Notes: generated from the sequence alone by a model not told the origin. Shown: positions 30,001 through 38,246, numbered from the stretch's first letter. The stretch: DNA of 64,000 nt from Flavobacterium sp. KACC 22761 (GCF_034058155.1 NZ_CP139148.1:3038001-3102000); one strand, 5' to 3'. Numbers and translations: made by a program.

Positions 30001-30460
30001 AAGCACTAATGGAGTTTCTCTTTCTGATATTGCAAGCTTGGTGGATTTGATAAATAATGCATTTGATGAATGTAGAATATCAATAGGATACAACATTCAG
30101 CCACTTGCTTGTGCAGCTACTCAAGAAACAATAGTTGCTCAGACTCCTATTACTACGGATACAGCTGTAGTGGAAAGTACTGGAAAAGAAAGTAAAAAAC
30201 CTGGTTTTGATGCTTATCCTGTTCCATTCAAAAACTACATTACGATTCGTTATAACTTTGATTATGCAACAGATGTCAAAATTGAATTGTTTGATCTATC
30301 AGGAAAACTGTTATCTTCAAAAACAGATACAGATTCTTATTTTGGAAAAGAATACAACTTTAATATTGATTTCTACGTAGGCAAATCTCAAGTTTACATT
30401 CTACAAATTACGACTAATAAAGGCAGTAGTACTAAAAAAATCATTTCTGCCGGTAATTAA
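24008..30460 (+). CDS. Giant T9SS-secreted protein with twelve 86-residue repeats
   Basis: A 2150-residue exported protein. Residues 1-63 carry a long N-region and hydrophobic core (FYLMVLFMLFAFQPYLHSQA), presumably a signal peptide. Residues 64-440 are unique and may be a ligand-binding domain; 440-600 look like Ig/PKD-like segments (YTVYAYTNLEGCFAKKT, LTVTDPINGCKKA). Residues 692-1723 consist of twelve 86-residue repeats, ten nearly identical, each with four Cys and a HYR-like beta pattern (TVTYKVTDKCYETTISKDF). Diverged copies flank the array. The C terminus (from about 2055: YPVPFKNYITIRYNFDYATD, IELFDLSGKLL) is a type A T9SS sorting domain, so the protein should be surface-exposed or released. 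Adhesion is plausible but unproven. The repeats are GC-rich against an AT-rich gene. Confidence 0.85.
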   Translation: MKKTIFYHMKIIHEFCKIFRCSFIDLVFPNFSLVKINVYKKYQFYLMVLFMLFAFQPYLHSQAISGAAVQANFGIDADVYANKEQFLVPPTVSGIYDDWFFSSSFANGTGENVIDQTNAAGLKTSIQANNNFTFEKRMSKPKNTMVGNFLWIDAVYGRDGNSTQSNSDSNTFSGNSNKNGDNPTTWALGSGSIPQKDDIVDVYGYLRRDLSPAALAINPNGVLWGYGGASKISSDGNSHFDFEFFRTEVSYNGSALVGTGSQAGHTAWTFDATGKILVPGDVLVAIDFENGGTKPLGSVRVWMSSADIASFNSKADRPFDLTGVFDQGNGAPPYGYAEIKAKGGGILTNVFAVVNVTAPTLGPPWGTLEGSQANFQDNYKALQFTEFGLNLTALGLDSRNINQSPCSNLLGSLIVKTRSSSSFTAELKDFSGPYLFGNITDVAVVGNVSNTLTCTNSTATLTATPTPANAIIKWYGPSPDGIADGPFISGNAPVVSVKGIYTVYAYTNLEGCFAKKTVTVLENKEPPNVNAGDDKALTCLITSIKLSGSSSTPNATYLWSTLDGNIVSGGTTLTPTIDKAGTYTLTVTDPINGCKKADDVVVTSTPPTPINITCPGDNIKSSCVYADQAAVDAAFDTFKQGFTASGGNGTLTITGLENLTPPALCGGTVTVNYNVTDACGLQKSCSATFTITAPAAVVPVSPDPFSASACAYADQAAVNAAFETFKAGFKVSGGCDAKGEIQGSPVAPKLCDGGTTTVTYKVTDKCYETTISKDFTITAPAAVVPVSPDPFSASACAYADQAAVNAAFETFKAGFKVSGGCDAKGEIQGSPMAPKLCDGGTVTVTYKVTDKCYETTISKDFTITAPAAVVPVSPDPFSASACAYADQAAVNAAFETFKAGFKVSGGCDAKGEIQGSPMAPKLCDGGTTTVTYKVTDKCYETTISKDFTITAPAAVVPVSPDPFSASACAYADQAAVNAAFETFKAGFKVSGGCDAKGEIQGSPMAPKLCDGGTVTVTYKVTDKCYETTISKDFTIMAPAAVVPVSPDPFSASACAYADQAAVNAAFETFKAGFKVSGGCDAKGEIQGSPMAPKLCEGGTVTVTYKVTDKCYETTISKDFTITAPAAVVPVSPDPFSASACAYADQAAVNAAFETFKAGFKVSGGCDAKGEIQGSPMAPKLCEGGTVTVTYKVTDKCYETTISKDFTITAPAAVVPVSPDPFSASACAYADQAAVNAAFETFKAGFKVSGGCDAKGEIQGSPMAPKLCDGGTTTVTYKVTDKCYETTISKDFTITAPAAVVPVSPDPFSASACAYADQAAVNAAFETFKAGFKVSGGCDAKGEIQGSPMAPKLCDGGTVTVTYKVTDKCYETTISKDFTITAPAAVVPVSPDPFSASACAYADQAAVNAAFETFKAGFKVSGGCDAKGEIQGSPVAPKLCDGGTVTVTYKVTDKCYETTISKDFTITAPAAVVPVSPDPFSASACAYADQAAVNAAFETFKAGFKVSGGCDAKGEIQGSPVAPKLCDGGTTTVTYKVTDKCYETTISKDFTITAPAAVVPVSPDPFSASACAYADQAAVNAAFETFKAGFKVSGGCDAKGVFVGNPVAPNLCQGGTTSVSYMITDKCYTTTITKNFTITVPSAVSTEAPTAVNASACKYADQAALDAAFETFKAGFKVSGGCDAKGVIQGNPIAPKLCEGGTTTVAFKVTDKCYETTISKDFTITKVNLLNVLSPPNKTVVCGEDPDGAFLAWIAGFKFTGGCSGNVQATDLSQFVKPQIGTALVVEYVVSNNCETIKKVSTFLITSCTTPICTYTQGAYGNVGGMACVGGQSYTTKALIAKALSTYPGGTMTIGLVGKSVLVSNNQDDINGVITVLPGGGASKVLANGNPHINALPASYLKKGKINNTLLAQTITLGLNLGVDSELSKFKLQAGILAVAQPEGGCGSKTPKVRSCNPDGTVSNEYKYYTIPNNVVSKLPGDKTVGDLFNLANQALGGGSTNGVSLSDIASLVDLINNAFDECRISIGYNIQPLACAATQETIVAQTPITTDTAVVESTGKESKKPGFDAYPVPFKNYITIRYNFDYATDVKIELFDLSGKLLSSKTDTDSYFGKEYNFNIDFYVGKSQVYILQITTNKGSSTKKIISAGN
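26081..29176 (+). repeat. In-frame tandem array of twelve 258-bp repeats
   Basis: Period 258 bp (86 codons). Units 1-10 (26081-28660) differ by only a few bases; unit 11 (28661-28918) is a hybrid whose second half diverges; unit 12 (28919-29176) is a diverged copy in AT-rich codons. Unit 6 has about 57% G+C by counting, far above the flanks. Units 5 and 6 differ by one base that I can find. Confidence 0.9.
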
Positions 30461-30481
30461 AATCATTTATAAATCTTATTT

Positions 30482-30512
30482 AAAGCATCCGTTAAAAGCG
30501 GATGCTTTTTTT
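30482..30512 (+). terminator. Terminator after the giant T9SS gene
   Basis: Stem AAAGCATCCG / CGGATGCTTTTTTT, 22 bases after the stop codon, with a T-run. Confidence 0.85.
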
Positions 30513-30673
30513 ATGAAAATTATTTTTTGTTTATCCTTTAATTATGTGTGTTTTACGAGTAAAGCGATTTGTTAAATGTCGGTGAGGTTTAAAAAAATAG
30601 AGGAAAAATCATGTTTTTCTTTTTTTTGGTTTAATTTTTGGAATACCTTTATAAACTTTAAAAAATATATATT

Positions 30674-31204
30674 ATGAAAAAGATACTTACCTTATTTGCT
30701 GTTATTGGATTAATAGCTTTTACAAGCTGTGAAGGGCCAGAAGGGCCTCCGGGAGAACCTGGGCCTCTTGCTGAAGTTTATGAAATTGAAAACGTAAATT
30801 TTAGTGGCACAGCTAACTCTGAGGTTTATTTTAATTTTAAATCAAAATTGTACTTAGGAGATGTTGTTCTAGTTTATAGATATGATGGAGCTGATCCTGT
30901 AACAAAACGTGATATATGGGTTCCGCTTCCAGAGTCTCATTATTATAGTGATGGTTCTCTTTATTTTGCTTATAAATTTGATTTTACTCAGGATAATGTC
31001 AGAATTTTTACTGATGGGTTTGGACTAAATGTAAATCCTATTCCTGCTGATTTAAGAAATGCTCAAATATTTCGTATTGTGGTAGTTCCTGGTTTAGATC
31101 CTCTTGTTACAGGAAAGTCGGTTAATAAACCTGATTATTCAGATTACTACAAAGTTATTGCAAAGTATAATATTGATGATTCAAATGTGAAAAAACTTAA
31201 TTAA
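30674..31204 (+). CDS. Small lipoprotein with collagen-like linker
   Basis: A 176-residue lipoprotein (MKKILTLFAVIGLIAFTSC, Cys19). Right after the anchor comes a short collagen-type tract EGPEGPPGEPGPLAE (Gly-X-Y triplets), then a beta-rich domain (VYFNFKSKLYLGDVVLVYRY, DIWVPLPESHYYSDGS) with no recognised name. Proteins of this design are common in Flavobacteriia and unassigned. It follows the giant T9SS gene after a terminator and 160 bases, so it is probably transcribed separately. A convergent terminator follows. Confidence 0.75.
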   Translation: MKKILTLFAVIGLIAFTSCEGPEGPPGEPGPLAEVYEIENVNFSGTANSEVYFNFKSKLYLGDVVLVYRYDGADPVTKRDIWVPLPESHYYSDGSLYFAYKFDFTQDNVRIFTDGFGLNVNPIPADLRNAQIFRIVVVPGLDPLVTGKSVNKPDYSDYYKVIAKYNIDDSNVKKLN

Positions 31205-31217
31205 GTGAATCACTAAC

Positions 31218-31250
31218 AAAAAAAGGAAATCGTAATGATTTCCTTTTTTT
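31218..31250. terminator. Bidirectional hairpin terminator
   Basis: Stem AAAAAAAGGAAATC / GATTTCCTTTTTTT between two convergent genes. An almost identical hairpin stands at 33219-33250. Confidence 0.85.
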
Positions 31251-31261
31251 GTTGATGGTCA

Positions 31262-31861
31262 TTACTGACTGTTTTTGATGAATGTTAACTGAGTATTTCT
31301 ATTACCTCCAGTTTGAATATTTATAAAGTAAGTTCCCATGATTAAATTTGAAATATTTATGCTTATTAGATTTGGATTTATGATAGAGAAATTGTTTGAA
31401 TTTACTATAGTTCCCATTGTATTTGCAATAGTTATTTTAGTATTGGCTAAAATATAATCTGTTCCTTTGTTTTCAATGTTTATAACAGAAGAAGCTGGAT
31501 TTGGATAGATTATTATTGTTGGAGATGTATATACAGAGTTAGAAGGTATTAAGCTTACTTCATTACTATAAGATTTTGTAGTTCCCTTTACTAATTGACC
31601 ATTATTTATAATTTGATAATTAATTGTTGCTAATCTTCTGTAATTATAAGTAGTTTGAATGATTAAGCTACCTCTTGGATTTGCTACAAATTTAAGCGGT
31701 AAGGGGAGGTAATCTTTGGATGTTGCGCCAGAGACATCTACCCAGTTTCCATATGCAGAATTATTGGTTACTGATTGACTTTGCCATTGATATGATAATG
31801 TATATTCTAAATTTGTGCCATTAATTGTGGCTACGTCGATTGATGGATGGGGTAGAGCCAA
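31262..31861 (-). pseudogene. C-terminal part of a frameshifted T9SS protein (sorting domain)
   Basis: This frame begins without a proper start (only a TTG) and holds the continuation SIDVATINGTNLEYTLSYQW followed by a type A T9SS sorting domain (SPTIIIYPNPASSVINIEN, IANTMGTIV, MGTYFINIQTGG). The preceding gene (31821-33104) ends a few codons into out-of-frame sequence. Removing one base near 31838-31852, for instance in a C4 run (CCCC), would join the two frames into one protein of about 615 residues. The split is either a true frameshift, which would strip the protein of its export signal, or a sequencing error. Confidence 0.75.
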
Positions 31862-33104
31862 TAAAAGAATTTGGAGATTCTATTATTCCAGCTGATGGAA
31901 TATCTAATATTTGATCACAACAAATGTTATTATTATCGCGAACTGTTCTCAGCAATATTTTTAGAGAGTTGCTAACTCTTTTTATGTTTTGATAAACCGC
32001 AACTCTTCTTACTAAATAATAGTTATCTTCATTGTTTGTTATATCCGATGGATTAAAGAAGTTTAAGGAAGGTGAATTTTCTCCTTCAATAGTTTTCCAA
32101 TATTTATTTCCACCTAATGCAATATTTGTTTTAGCATATTCCCATTCATATCTTTCAACATTCACTATATTATCTCCTCTTTGAGGAACATGAAATGGGG
32201 CTTGGAGAATATTTAAATTTACAGAATTGTCTGATCTACCACCGACTATAGATTTTGGGTTGGTATTTATTATTTCTATAAAATTATCAGTAGTTGGTAC
32301 GTCGACAATAGAAATCTCATTGGAAATTATTGGTGAGGGAACTACAGTGATAGTTGCAGTATTACTTTTATTAGGCCTGTCATTAATATAACTGTAACCT
32401 AAACTTCTGTAAATCGTAAAGCTTCCAATAGTTGGAACATAATCTAGATTTAATGTGTTTTGCTCGAAACTTAAAACGGGAGTGCTTACATTTCCATCTC
32501 CACTCCAAGAATAAGATATTCCATAAGGCTCATTTTTATAAGGATTTAGGTAATTGGAGCCAGCTATAGGTGCAGGTTTATCTCCTAATCTAACTGTTTG
32601 ATTACAACATACTGTATTTGTTATATTTGTCGGATTTGGAGCATCAGCAGGAGGGTTTAAAGTTGTTCCTGTTGTCATTGTTGTGTTTTTTATAACTGCT
32701 ATACTAGAGCTGTTATAGGCTTTTGTGCTTTTATATTCAGCAAAAATGTATCCACCAGAAGTTGGGAAATCAGTCCAGTTTAAATTTATAACAAAACTTT
32801 TGGTAGCAACTTTTGCACCTCCAAAATAAAGTAAGCCTCCATCACCACCAATGGCAACACCTGCGCCTAACGCTGGGCCTTTTGAAAAATAAACCTTTAA
32901 TGTTCCGTCGTCTCCCACAGCAACATTGGCGGGAATTTCTACTTTGACTCCCAATGCAATTGTAGAATATGGAGTTGACGCTAAATTAATGGCTCCGGAA
33001 CTATAATTTGTTCCGTTCACTGTTGTGGGAGTTAAAGTAACAGTTTGACCAAAAAGCATTGTTGTGAACAATGTTAAAAAGCATAAAAAATAATTTTTTC
33101 TCAT
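31821..33104 (-). CDS. N-terminal part of a T9SS-secreted protein (frameshifted)
   Basis: 427 residues with signal peptide (MRKNYFLCFLTLFTTMLFGQ). The mature region is beta-rich and Thr/Asn-rich, with several Ig-like stretches (VKVEIPANVAVGDDGTLKVY, YSWSGDGNVSTPVLSFEQNT) and Cys-Cys pairs (TVCCNQTV, NICCDQIL). No catalytic motif is seen, so a surface or adhesive role is only possible. The frame ends in GSTPSINRRSHN, which is not a natural domain end; the expected continuation lies one frame over (31262-31861). Not in an operon; a terminator follows downstream. Confidence 0.75.
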   Translation of the reverse strand: MRKNYFLCFLTLFTTMLFGQTVTLTPTTVNGTNYSSGAINLASTPYSTIALGVKVEIPANVAVGDDGTLKVYFSKGPALGAGVAIGGDGGLLYFGGAKVATKSFVINLNWTDFPTSGGYIFAEYKSTKAYNSSSIAVIKNTTMTTGTTLNPPADAPNPTNITNTVCCNQTVRLGDKPAPIAGSNYLNPYKNEPYGISYSWSGDGNVSTPVLSFEQNTLNLDYVPTIGSFTIYRSLGYSYINDRPNKSNTATITVVPSPIISNEISIVDVPTTDNFIEIINTNPKSIVGGRSDNSVNLNILQAPFHVPQRGDNIVNVERYEWEYAKTNIALGGNKYWKTIEGENSPSLNFFNPSDITNNEDNYYLVRRVAVYQNIKRVSNSLKILLRTVRDNNNICCDQILDIPSAGIIESPNSFIGSTPSINRRSHN

Positions 33105-33218
33105 AATAAAAGATTTTTAAATTTATAATGAGCTAAATATAAGTAAAATTAAATGTATTTTCTTACTTTTTTAAAATAAAATGAAAGTTAATGCTTATAT
33201 ATTATTTAATTTATGCGC

Positions 33219-33250
33219 AAAAAAAGGAAATCGCAAGATTTCCTTTTTTT
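33219..33250. terminator. Bidirectional hairpin terminator
   Basis: Stem AAAAAAAGGAAATC / GATTTCCTTTTTTT, between the promoter region of the T9SS gene and the end of the TerC gene. Confidence 0.8.
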
Positions 33251-33273
33251 TTAAGACATTATATTTTTCAATA

Positions 33274-34248
33274 CTATTGTTTATCCAAATCTGAATCAGT
33301 CAATAATTTTTCTTTTCCGAATTTAAGAGAAACTAAGATTCCTACTAAAAGTGACAATGCGATAAATCCTAAAGAAGCCCATTCTGGAACGTGAATCCAA
33401 TCGTGCAGCAGCATTTTTAATCCTACGAAAGCTAAAATTGCGACTAAGCTGTATTCCAAATAACTGAATTTTGCCAGCATATTTGCCAAGAAGAAATACA
33501 TAGAACGCAATCCTAGAATGGCAAAAATATTAGAACTGAATACTAAAAACGGATCTGAGGTAATTGCAAGAATTGCCGGAACGCTGTCAACTGCAAATAA
33601 AACGTCCATAACTTCAATTACGATCAAAGCCACGAATAATGGAGTAGCCGCTTTTTTTCCTTTTTCAGTTAAAATGAAAAATTTCTCATGATCCATGTGC
33701 GAAGTTATCGGAATAACTTTTCCTAATGCTTTGTAGATGAAAGAATCTTTTGGGTGAAAATCTTCGTCTTCTCCAGAAAATAACATTTTTACAGCAGTAA
33801 AAATCAGGAATGCCCCAAATAGATACGTTGTCCAAGTAAATTTATTAATCAGCATTACGCCAAAGAAAATCATCAAGCCACGGAAAACTATTGCGCCTAA
33901 AATTCCCCAAAACAATACGCGGTGTTGGTATTTTTGCGGTATTTTGAACGAAGCAAAAATGATGGCAATTACAAAAATATTATCAACACTTAATGAAAGC
34001 TCAATCAAATAACCTGTAATAAACTTCATTGAAGCTACGGCAGGTTGCAGTTTATCAGGATTTGCAATATAATCTGTTGTATAAAGCCAATAGATTACTC
34101 CCGAAAACAAGAAAGATAATGTAACCCAAATCAAGGTCCATTTGCTGGCTTCTTTGGTGCTAATAATATGAGGAGTTTTGTTGAAGACACCTAAGTCTAA
34201 AGCAAGAATAAAAACTACAGCAAGTAAAAAGAGAGACCAGACTATCAT
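33274..34248 (-). CDS. TerC/Alx-family membrane protein
   Basis: A 324-residue integral membrane protein with 8-9 predicted helices. It has both family signatures: LSVDNIFVIAIIF (with the conserved acidic residue in a membrane segment) and MDVLFAVDSVPAILAITSD, the second conserved Asp-containing helix. TerC/Alx proteins are linked to tellurite resistance and to manganese export in other bacteria. No manganese riboswitch of the yybP-ykoY type is apparent before the gene, where only 184 bases separate it from glnA. Substrate for this protein is an inference. Confidence 0.9.
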   Translation of the reverse strand: MIVWSLFLLAVVFILALDLGVFNKTPHIISTKEASKWTLIWVTLSFLFSGVIYWLYTTDYIANPDKLQPAVASMKFITGYLIELSLSVDNIFVIAIIFASFKIPQKYQHRVLFWGILGAIVFRGLMIFFGVMLINKFTWTTYLFGAFLIFTAVKMLFSGEDEDFHPKDSFIYKALGKVIPITSHMDHEKFFILTEKGKKAATPLFVALIVIEVMDVLFAVDSVPAILAITSDPFLVFSSNIFAILGLRSMYFFLANMLAKFSYLEYSLVAILAFVGLKMLLHDWIHVPEWASLGFIALSLLVGILVSLKFGKEKLLTDSDLDKQ

Positions 34249-34378
34249 AACAATTTTTTTAAATGATCTACAAAGATAAGTTTTGAAGTTTAAATTAAAA
34301 ATTAATTATAAGAAAGGTATTGGTAAATTGAGTGAAATTGTTGGATGTGAAATGTAAAACGGAGAATAATAGATAAAA

Positions 34379-34410
34379 AAAAAGTGCCAACAATTAAGTT
34401 GGCACTTTTT
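34379..34410 (-). terminator. glnA terminator
   Basis: Stem AAAAAGTGCCAAC / GTTGGCACTTTTT just downstream of the type II glutamine synthetase gene. Confidence 0.8.
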
Positions 34411-34432
34411 AGAATATAATTTAAGCTTTGAA

Positions 34433-35449
34433 TTATAGCGCTGATTTAACAGTTTTGATAATTCTAGCAGCAATTTTGTAAGGGTCTCCGTTTGAAGCAG
34501 GTCTTCTGTCTTCCAACCAACCTTTCCAACCTTTTTGAACAGTCATTAAAGGAATTCTGATAGAACATCCTCTGTCTGAAACTCCATAAGAGAAATCGTT
34601 GATAGAAGCAGTTTCGTGTTTACCAGTTAAACGTTGCTCATTGTAAGCTCCGTAAACCGCGATGTGCTCTTTAGTAACAGGACGGAAAGCCTCACAGATT
34701 TTCTCATAAGTTTCTTGAGAACCACAAGTTCTAAGAACTGAGTTAGAGAAGTTAGCGTGCATTCCAGAACCATTCCAGTCTGTATCTCCTAGAGGTTTTG
34801 GGTGGTATTCAATATAGTAACCATATTTTTCAGTCAAACGATCTAATAAATAACGAGCAACCCAGATTTCATCTCCAGCTTTTTTAGCTCCTTTAGCGAA
34901 TAATTGGAATTCCCATTGTCCGCAAGCAACCTCTTGGTTGATTCCTTCAAAGTTGATTCCAGCAGCGATACATAAATCAGCGTGCTCTTCAACTAATTTT
35001 CTACCGTGTGTGTTTTTTCCACCTACTGAACAGTAGTACATCCCTTGTGGAGCAGGGTATCCTCCAACTGGGAAACCAAGTGGAAGTTGAGTTTTAGTAT
35101 CCATGATGAAATATTCTTGTTCGAAACCAAACCAGAAATCATCATCTTCATCATCAATTGTGGCTCTACCGTTAGAAGGGTGTGGTGTTCCATCAGCGTA
35201 CATAACTTCAGACATTACTAACCATCCGTTAATACGAGTTGGATCTGGATAAATTGCAACAGGAACTAAAAGACAGTCAGAAGAACCACCTTCAGCTTGT
35301 TTAGTTGACGAACCATCAAATGACCAATTTCCAAGTTCTTCTAATGTTCCTTTGAAATTTTCGTGTTCTTCAACTTTAGTTTTACTTCTAAGATTTTGAG
35401 TTGGTTCGTATCCATCTAACCAAATGTACTCTAACTTAATTTTAGCCAT
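34433..35449 (-). CDS. glnA: Glutamine synthetase, type II (eukaryotic-type)
   Basis: Makes glutamine from glutamate, ammonia and ATP. The 338-residue length and sequence fit GSII rather than the 470-residue GSI. The beta-grasp domain has LEELGNWSFDGSSTKQAEGG; the catalytic domain has FGFEQEYF (metal-binding Glu), GINQEVACGQWEFQLF, and NGSGMHANFS, with ASINDFSYGVSDRGCSIRIP near the C terminus. The Asn-Gly-Ser-Gly-Met-His ammonia/metal motif is intact. It is divergent from the type III synthetase gene, with 427 bases between. The perfect -7 box TATATTTG stands at 35488-35495 on the minus strand. Confidence 0.95.
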   Translation of the reverse strand: MAKIKLEYIWLDGYEPTQNLRSKTKVEEHENFKGTLEELGNWSFDGSSTKQAEGGSSDCLLVPVAIYPDPTRINGWLVMSEVMYADGTPHPSNGRATIDDEDDDFWFGFEQEYFIMDTKTQLPLGFPVGGYPAPQGMYYCSVGGKNTHGRKLVEEHADLCIAAGINFEGINQEVACGQWEFQLFAKGAKKAGDEIWVARYLLDRLTEKYGYYIEYHPKPLGDTDWNGSGMHANFSNSVLRTCGSQETYEKICEAFRPVTKEHIAVYGAYNEQRLTGKHETASINDFSYGVSDRGCSIRIPLMTVQKGWKGWLEDRRPASNGDPYKIAARIIKTVKSAL

Positions 35450-35876
35450 AATAATATAAATTTATTTTTTTTGTTTTTTCGCTGGGTCAAATATAGATTT
35501 ATTTTTTTAGTCCTAAAAATTAGGGGGCTATTTTGTTTTGCGAAGTATTATTTTTTAGAGAAGCGCAATTTTGATAGGGGTATATTTTAAAAAAGATAAT
35601 TTTATTAACCTTAAAAATATAAATTCGTAATAATTAAGGAGTATTTTTGAATTTTTGAGTTAAGGAATTATGAAAAAATGTTTATTTAATAGAGAATATT
35701 GTTGTTAATTGTTATATTTCTTCAAATGCCTTTGCTTATTCTCTGAAAAAAGACGTATCTGTTGAGAAATCATAGTTCAAAAAACTCAAATTTATATTCT
35801 CAAGAGGCACTTTTATTGTTTATATTTGTTCTTCATTTTTTTATGAAAATTAGTACGAATTAAAACTTTACATACC
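35450..35876. promoter_or_regulatory. Divergent promoter region of two glutamine synthetases
   Basis: A 427-base AT-rich spacer. The perfect TAnnTTTG -7 boxes are TATATTTG at 35488-35495 (minus strand, glnA) and TATATTTG at 35821-35828 (plus strand, glnN). No obvious shared operator or palindrome is seen between them. The leaders are therefore about 35-45 bases long. Confidence 0.7.
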
Positions 35877-38066
35877 ATGTCAACATTACGTTTTCAAGCT
35901 TTACAACAAGCTTCAAACAGAAAGCCGGTGCATTTTGAAGAAATTGGTCGAAAATCAAATCTTTTCGGATCAAATGTGTTTAACGAAAAAGCGATGAAGC
36001 AGTATTTGACTTCAGATGCATTTAAAGGAGTAAGAGATGCCATTCAGCATGGAACTAAAATCGATAGAAAACTAGCGGATTATATTGCTATGGGAATGAA
36101 AGAGTGGGCTTTGTCTAAAGGTGTGACACATTATACACACTGGTTTCAGCCTCTTACAGGAACAACGGCAGAAAAACACGATGCTTTTTTTGAAACTTCT
36201 TATGACGGAAGTGAATCTGTAGAAAAATTTGGCGGTGCGCAATTGGTACAGCAAGAACCAGATGCATCTAGTTTCCCGAACGGAGGAATCAGAAATACAT
36301 TTGAAGCTAGAGGATATACCGCTTGGGATCCGACTTCGCCGGCATTTATTTATGGTACAACTTTATGTATTCCTACAGTTTTCATCGCTTACACAGGTGA
36401 AGCTTTAGATAATAAAATACCTTTATTAAGAGCATTGTCTGCAATTGACGAAGCTGCGACAGAAGTTTGTCGCTACTTTGATAAAAACGTAAAAAAAGTA
36501 ACGGCAACATTAGGTTGGGAGCAAGAGTATTTCTTGATTGATAAAGCGCTGGCAAATTCTCGCCCAGATTTAATGATGACCGGAAGAACATTATTAGGAC
36601 ATACATCTGCAAAAGGACAACAATTAGATGATCACTATTTTGGATCGATTCCAACTCGTGCTCTTACTTATATGAGAGATTTGGAACAGGAATGTATGTT
36701 ATTGGGAATTCCGGTAAAAACGCGTCATAATGAGGTTGCGCCAAATCAGTTCGAATTAGCACCGATTTTTGAAGAAACAAATTTAGCAGTTGACCATAAC
36801 TCTTTATTAATGGATGTAATGCAGCGAGTTGCTGAACGTCATGATTTTAAAGTATTATTCCACGAAAAGCCATTTAAAGGTGTAAATGGTTCTGGAAAAC
36901 ACAATAACTGGTCTTTGGCTACAGATACTGGAGTTAATTTATTGAGTCCGAGTAAAACGCCAATGAGCAATTTACAGTTTTTGACTTTCTTTATTAATAC
37001 AATAAAAGCAGTAAACGACAACGAAACTTTATTAAGAGCATCAATCGCAACGGCAAGTAATGATCACAGGTTAGGAGCAAATGAAGCACCACCAGCAATT
37101 ATGTCGGTTTTCATTGGAGCGCAATTAACTAAAGTTTTGTCTGAATTAGAAAGTGTAACAACAGGGAAACTTTCGCCAGAAGAAAAAACAGATTTGAAAT
37201 TAAATGTTGTTGGTAAAATTCCAGACGTATTATTAGATAATACAGACAGAAATAGAACTTCGCCTTTTGCTTTTACAGGAAATAAATTTGAGTTTAGAGC
37301 TGTAGGTTCAAATTCAAACTGTTCGAATGCAATGACAACTTTGAATGCAATTGTGGCAAAACAGCTAATTGACTTTAAAAATGAAGTAGAGAATCTGATT
37401 GAAAATAAAGACATGAAAAAAGATGATGCAATCTTTAATGTCTTAAGAGAATACATCAAACAATCTAAAAAGATTCTTTTTGAAGGCGACGGTTATAGTG
37501 AAGCTTGGGAAAAAGAAGCCGCAAAAAGAGGTTTGAGCAATTTTAAAACAACTCCTGAAGCAATTAAAGCAAAAGTTTCGAAACAAGCTTTGGATTTATT
37601 TGAAGAGTTAGGAATTTTTAATCACGTTGAAGCAGAAGCGCGTTATGAAATTGAATTAGAAGAATACACTAAGAAAATCCAGATTGAAGGAAGGGTTTTA
37701 GGCGATATCGCTAGAAACCATGTTATTCCGACGGCGATTCGCTACCAAAATACTTTAATTGAAAATGTAAAAGGATTAAAAGAAATTTTTGCAAAAGATT
37801 TTGAAGCATTAGCTAAAGAACAAATTGTTTTGATTAAAGAAATTTCAGGACATATTGAAGGAATCAATTCAAAAGTATTGGCAATGACTAATGAAAGAAA
37901 GAAAGCCAATCAATTGACAGATGCGCAAAAAATGGCAGAAGCTTATTGCAATAAAGTAAAACCTTATTTTGATGAAATTCGCAATCACTGTGACAAATTA
38001 GAGTTATTAGTAGATGACGAAAGTTGGACTTTGACCAAATACAGAGAGTTATTATTTACGAAATAA
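35877..38066 (+). CDS. glnN: Glutamine synthetase, type III (GlnN)
   Basis: A 729-residue glutamine synthetase of the large GSIII class, common in Bacteroidota. The N-terminal region has FGSNVFNEKAMKQYL and the GSIII hallmark MGMKEWALSKGVTHYTHWFQ with PLTGTTAEKHDAF. The catalytic core shows ATLGWEQEYFLID (metal Glu), NEVAPNQFELAP, and NGSGKHNNWSLATD, the GSIII version of the NGSGxH motif. The C-terminal half (from about 460) is helical and charged, as in GSIII. It stands alone with its own -7 box at 35821. The pair of GSII and GSIII suggests use of one enzyme under different nitrogen conditions. Confidence 0.95.
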   Translation: MSTLRFQALQQASNRKPVHFEEIGRKSNLFGSNVFNEKAMKQYLTSDAFKGVRDAIQHGTKIDRKLADYIAMGMKEWALSKGVTHYTHWFQPLTGTTAEKHDAFFETSYDGSESVEKFGGAQLVQQEPDASSFPNGGIRNTFEARGYTAWDPTSPAFIYGTTLCIPTVFIAYTGEALDNKIPLLRALSAIDEAATEVCRYFDKNVKKVTATLGWEQEYFLIDKALANSRPDLMMTGRTLLGHTSAKGQQLDDHYFGSIPTRALTYMRDLEQECMLLGIPVKTRHNEVAPNQFELAPIFEETNLAVDHNSLLMDVMQRVAERHDFKVLFHEKPFKGVNGSGKHNNWSLATDTGVNLLSPSKTPMSNLQFLTFFINTIKAVNDNETLLRASIATASNDHRLGANEAPPAIMSVFIGAQLTKVLSELESVTTGKLSPEEKTDLKLNVVGKIPDVLLDNTDRNRTSPFAFTGNKFEFRAVGSNSNCSNAMTTLNAIVAKQLIDFKNEVENLIENKDMKKDDAIFNVLREYIKQSKKILFEGDGYSEAWEKEAAKRGLSNFKTTPEAIKAKVSKQALDLFEELGIFNHVEAEARYEIELEEYTKKIQIEGRVLGDIARNHVIPTAIRYQNTLIENVKGLKEIFAKDFEALAKEQIVLIKEISGHIEGINSKVLAMTNERKKANQLTDAQKMAEAYCNKVKPYFDEIRNHCDKLELLVDDESWTLTKYRELLFTK

Positions 38067-38087
38067 TAATTTTCGCATATAGTTTTT

Positions 38088-38194
38088 GCCACGAATTATG
38101 CGAATTGACGCAAATTAATTTTATCAAAAATCTTAAGATGAAGATGATTTTATAGAAAGAATAAAAATTTGTGAAAATTTGTGTAATTCGTGGC
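38088..38194. repeat. Palindromic repeat, GCCACGAATT class, copy 2
   Basis: Arms GCCACGAATTATGCGAATT and GTGTAATTCGTGGC with an AT-rich centre; weaker arm match than copy 1, but the outer 12 bases are identical. Confidence 0.8.
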
Positions 38195-38246
38195 ATTTTT
38201 TTTAGAATCAAATAATCGAATAGGTCAAAGAATTAAAAAAAGGGAT

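Noticed and set aside
34249..34432. Possible yybP-ykoY manganese riboswitch before the TerC gene
   Set aside because: The spacer is short and mostly filled by the glnA terminator; no conserved core seen.
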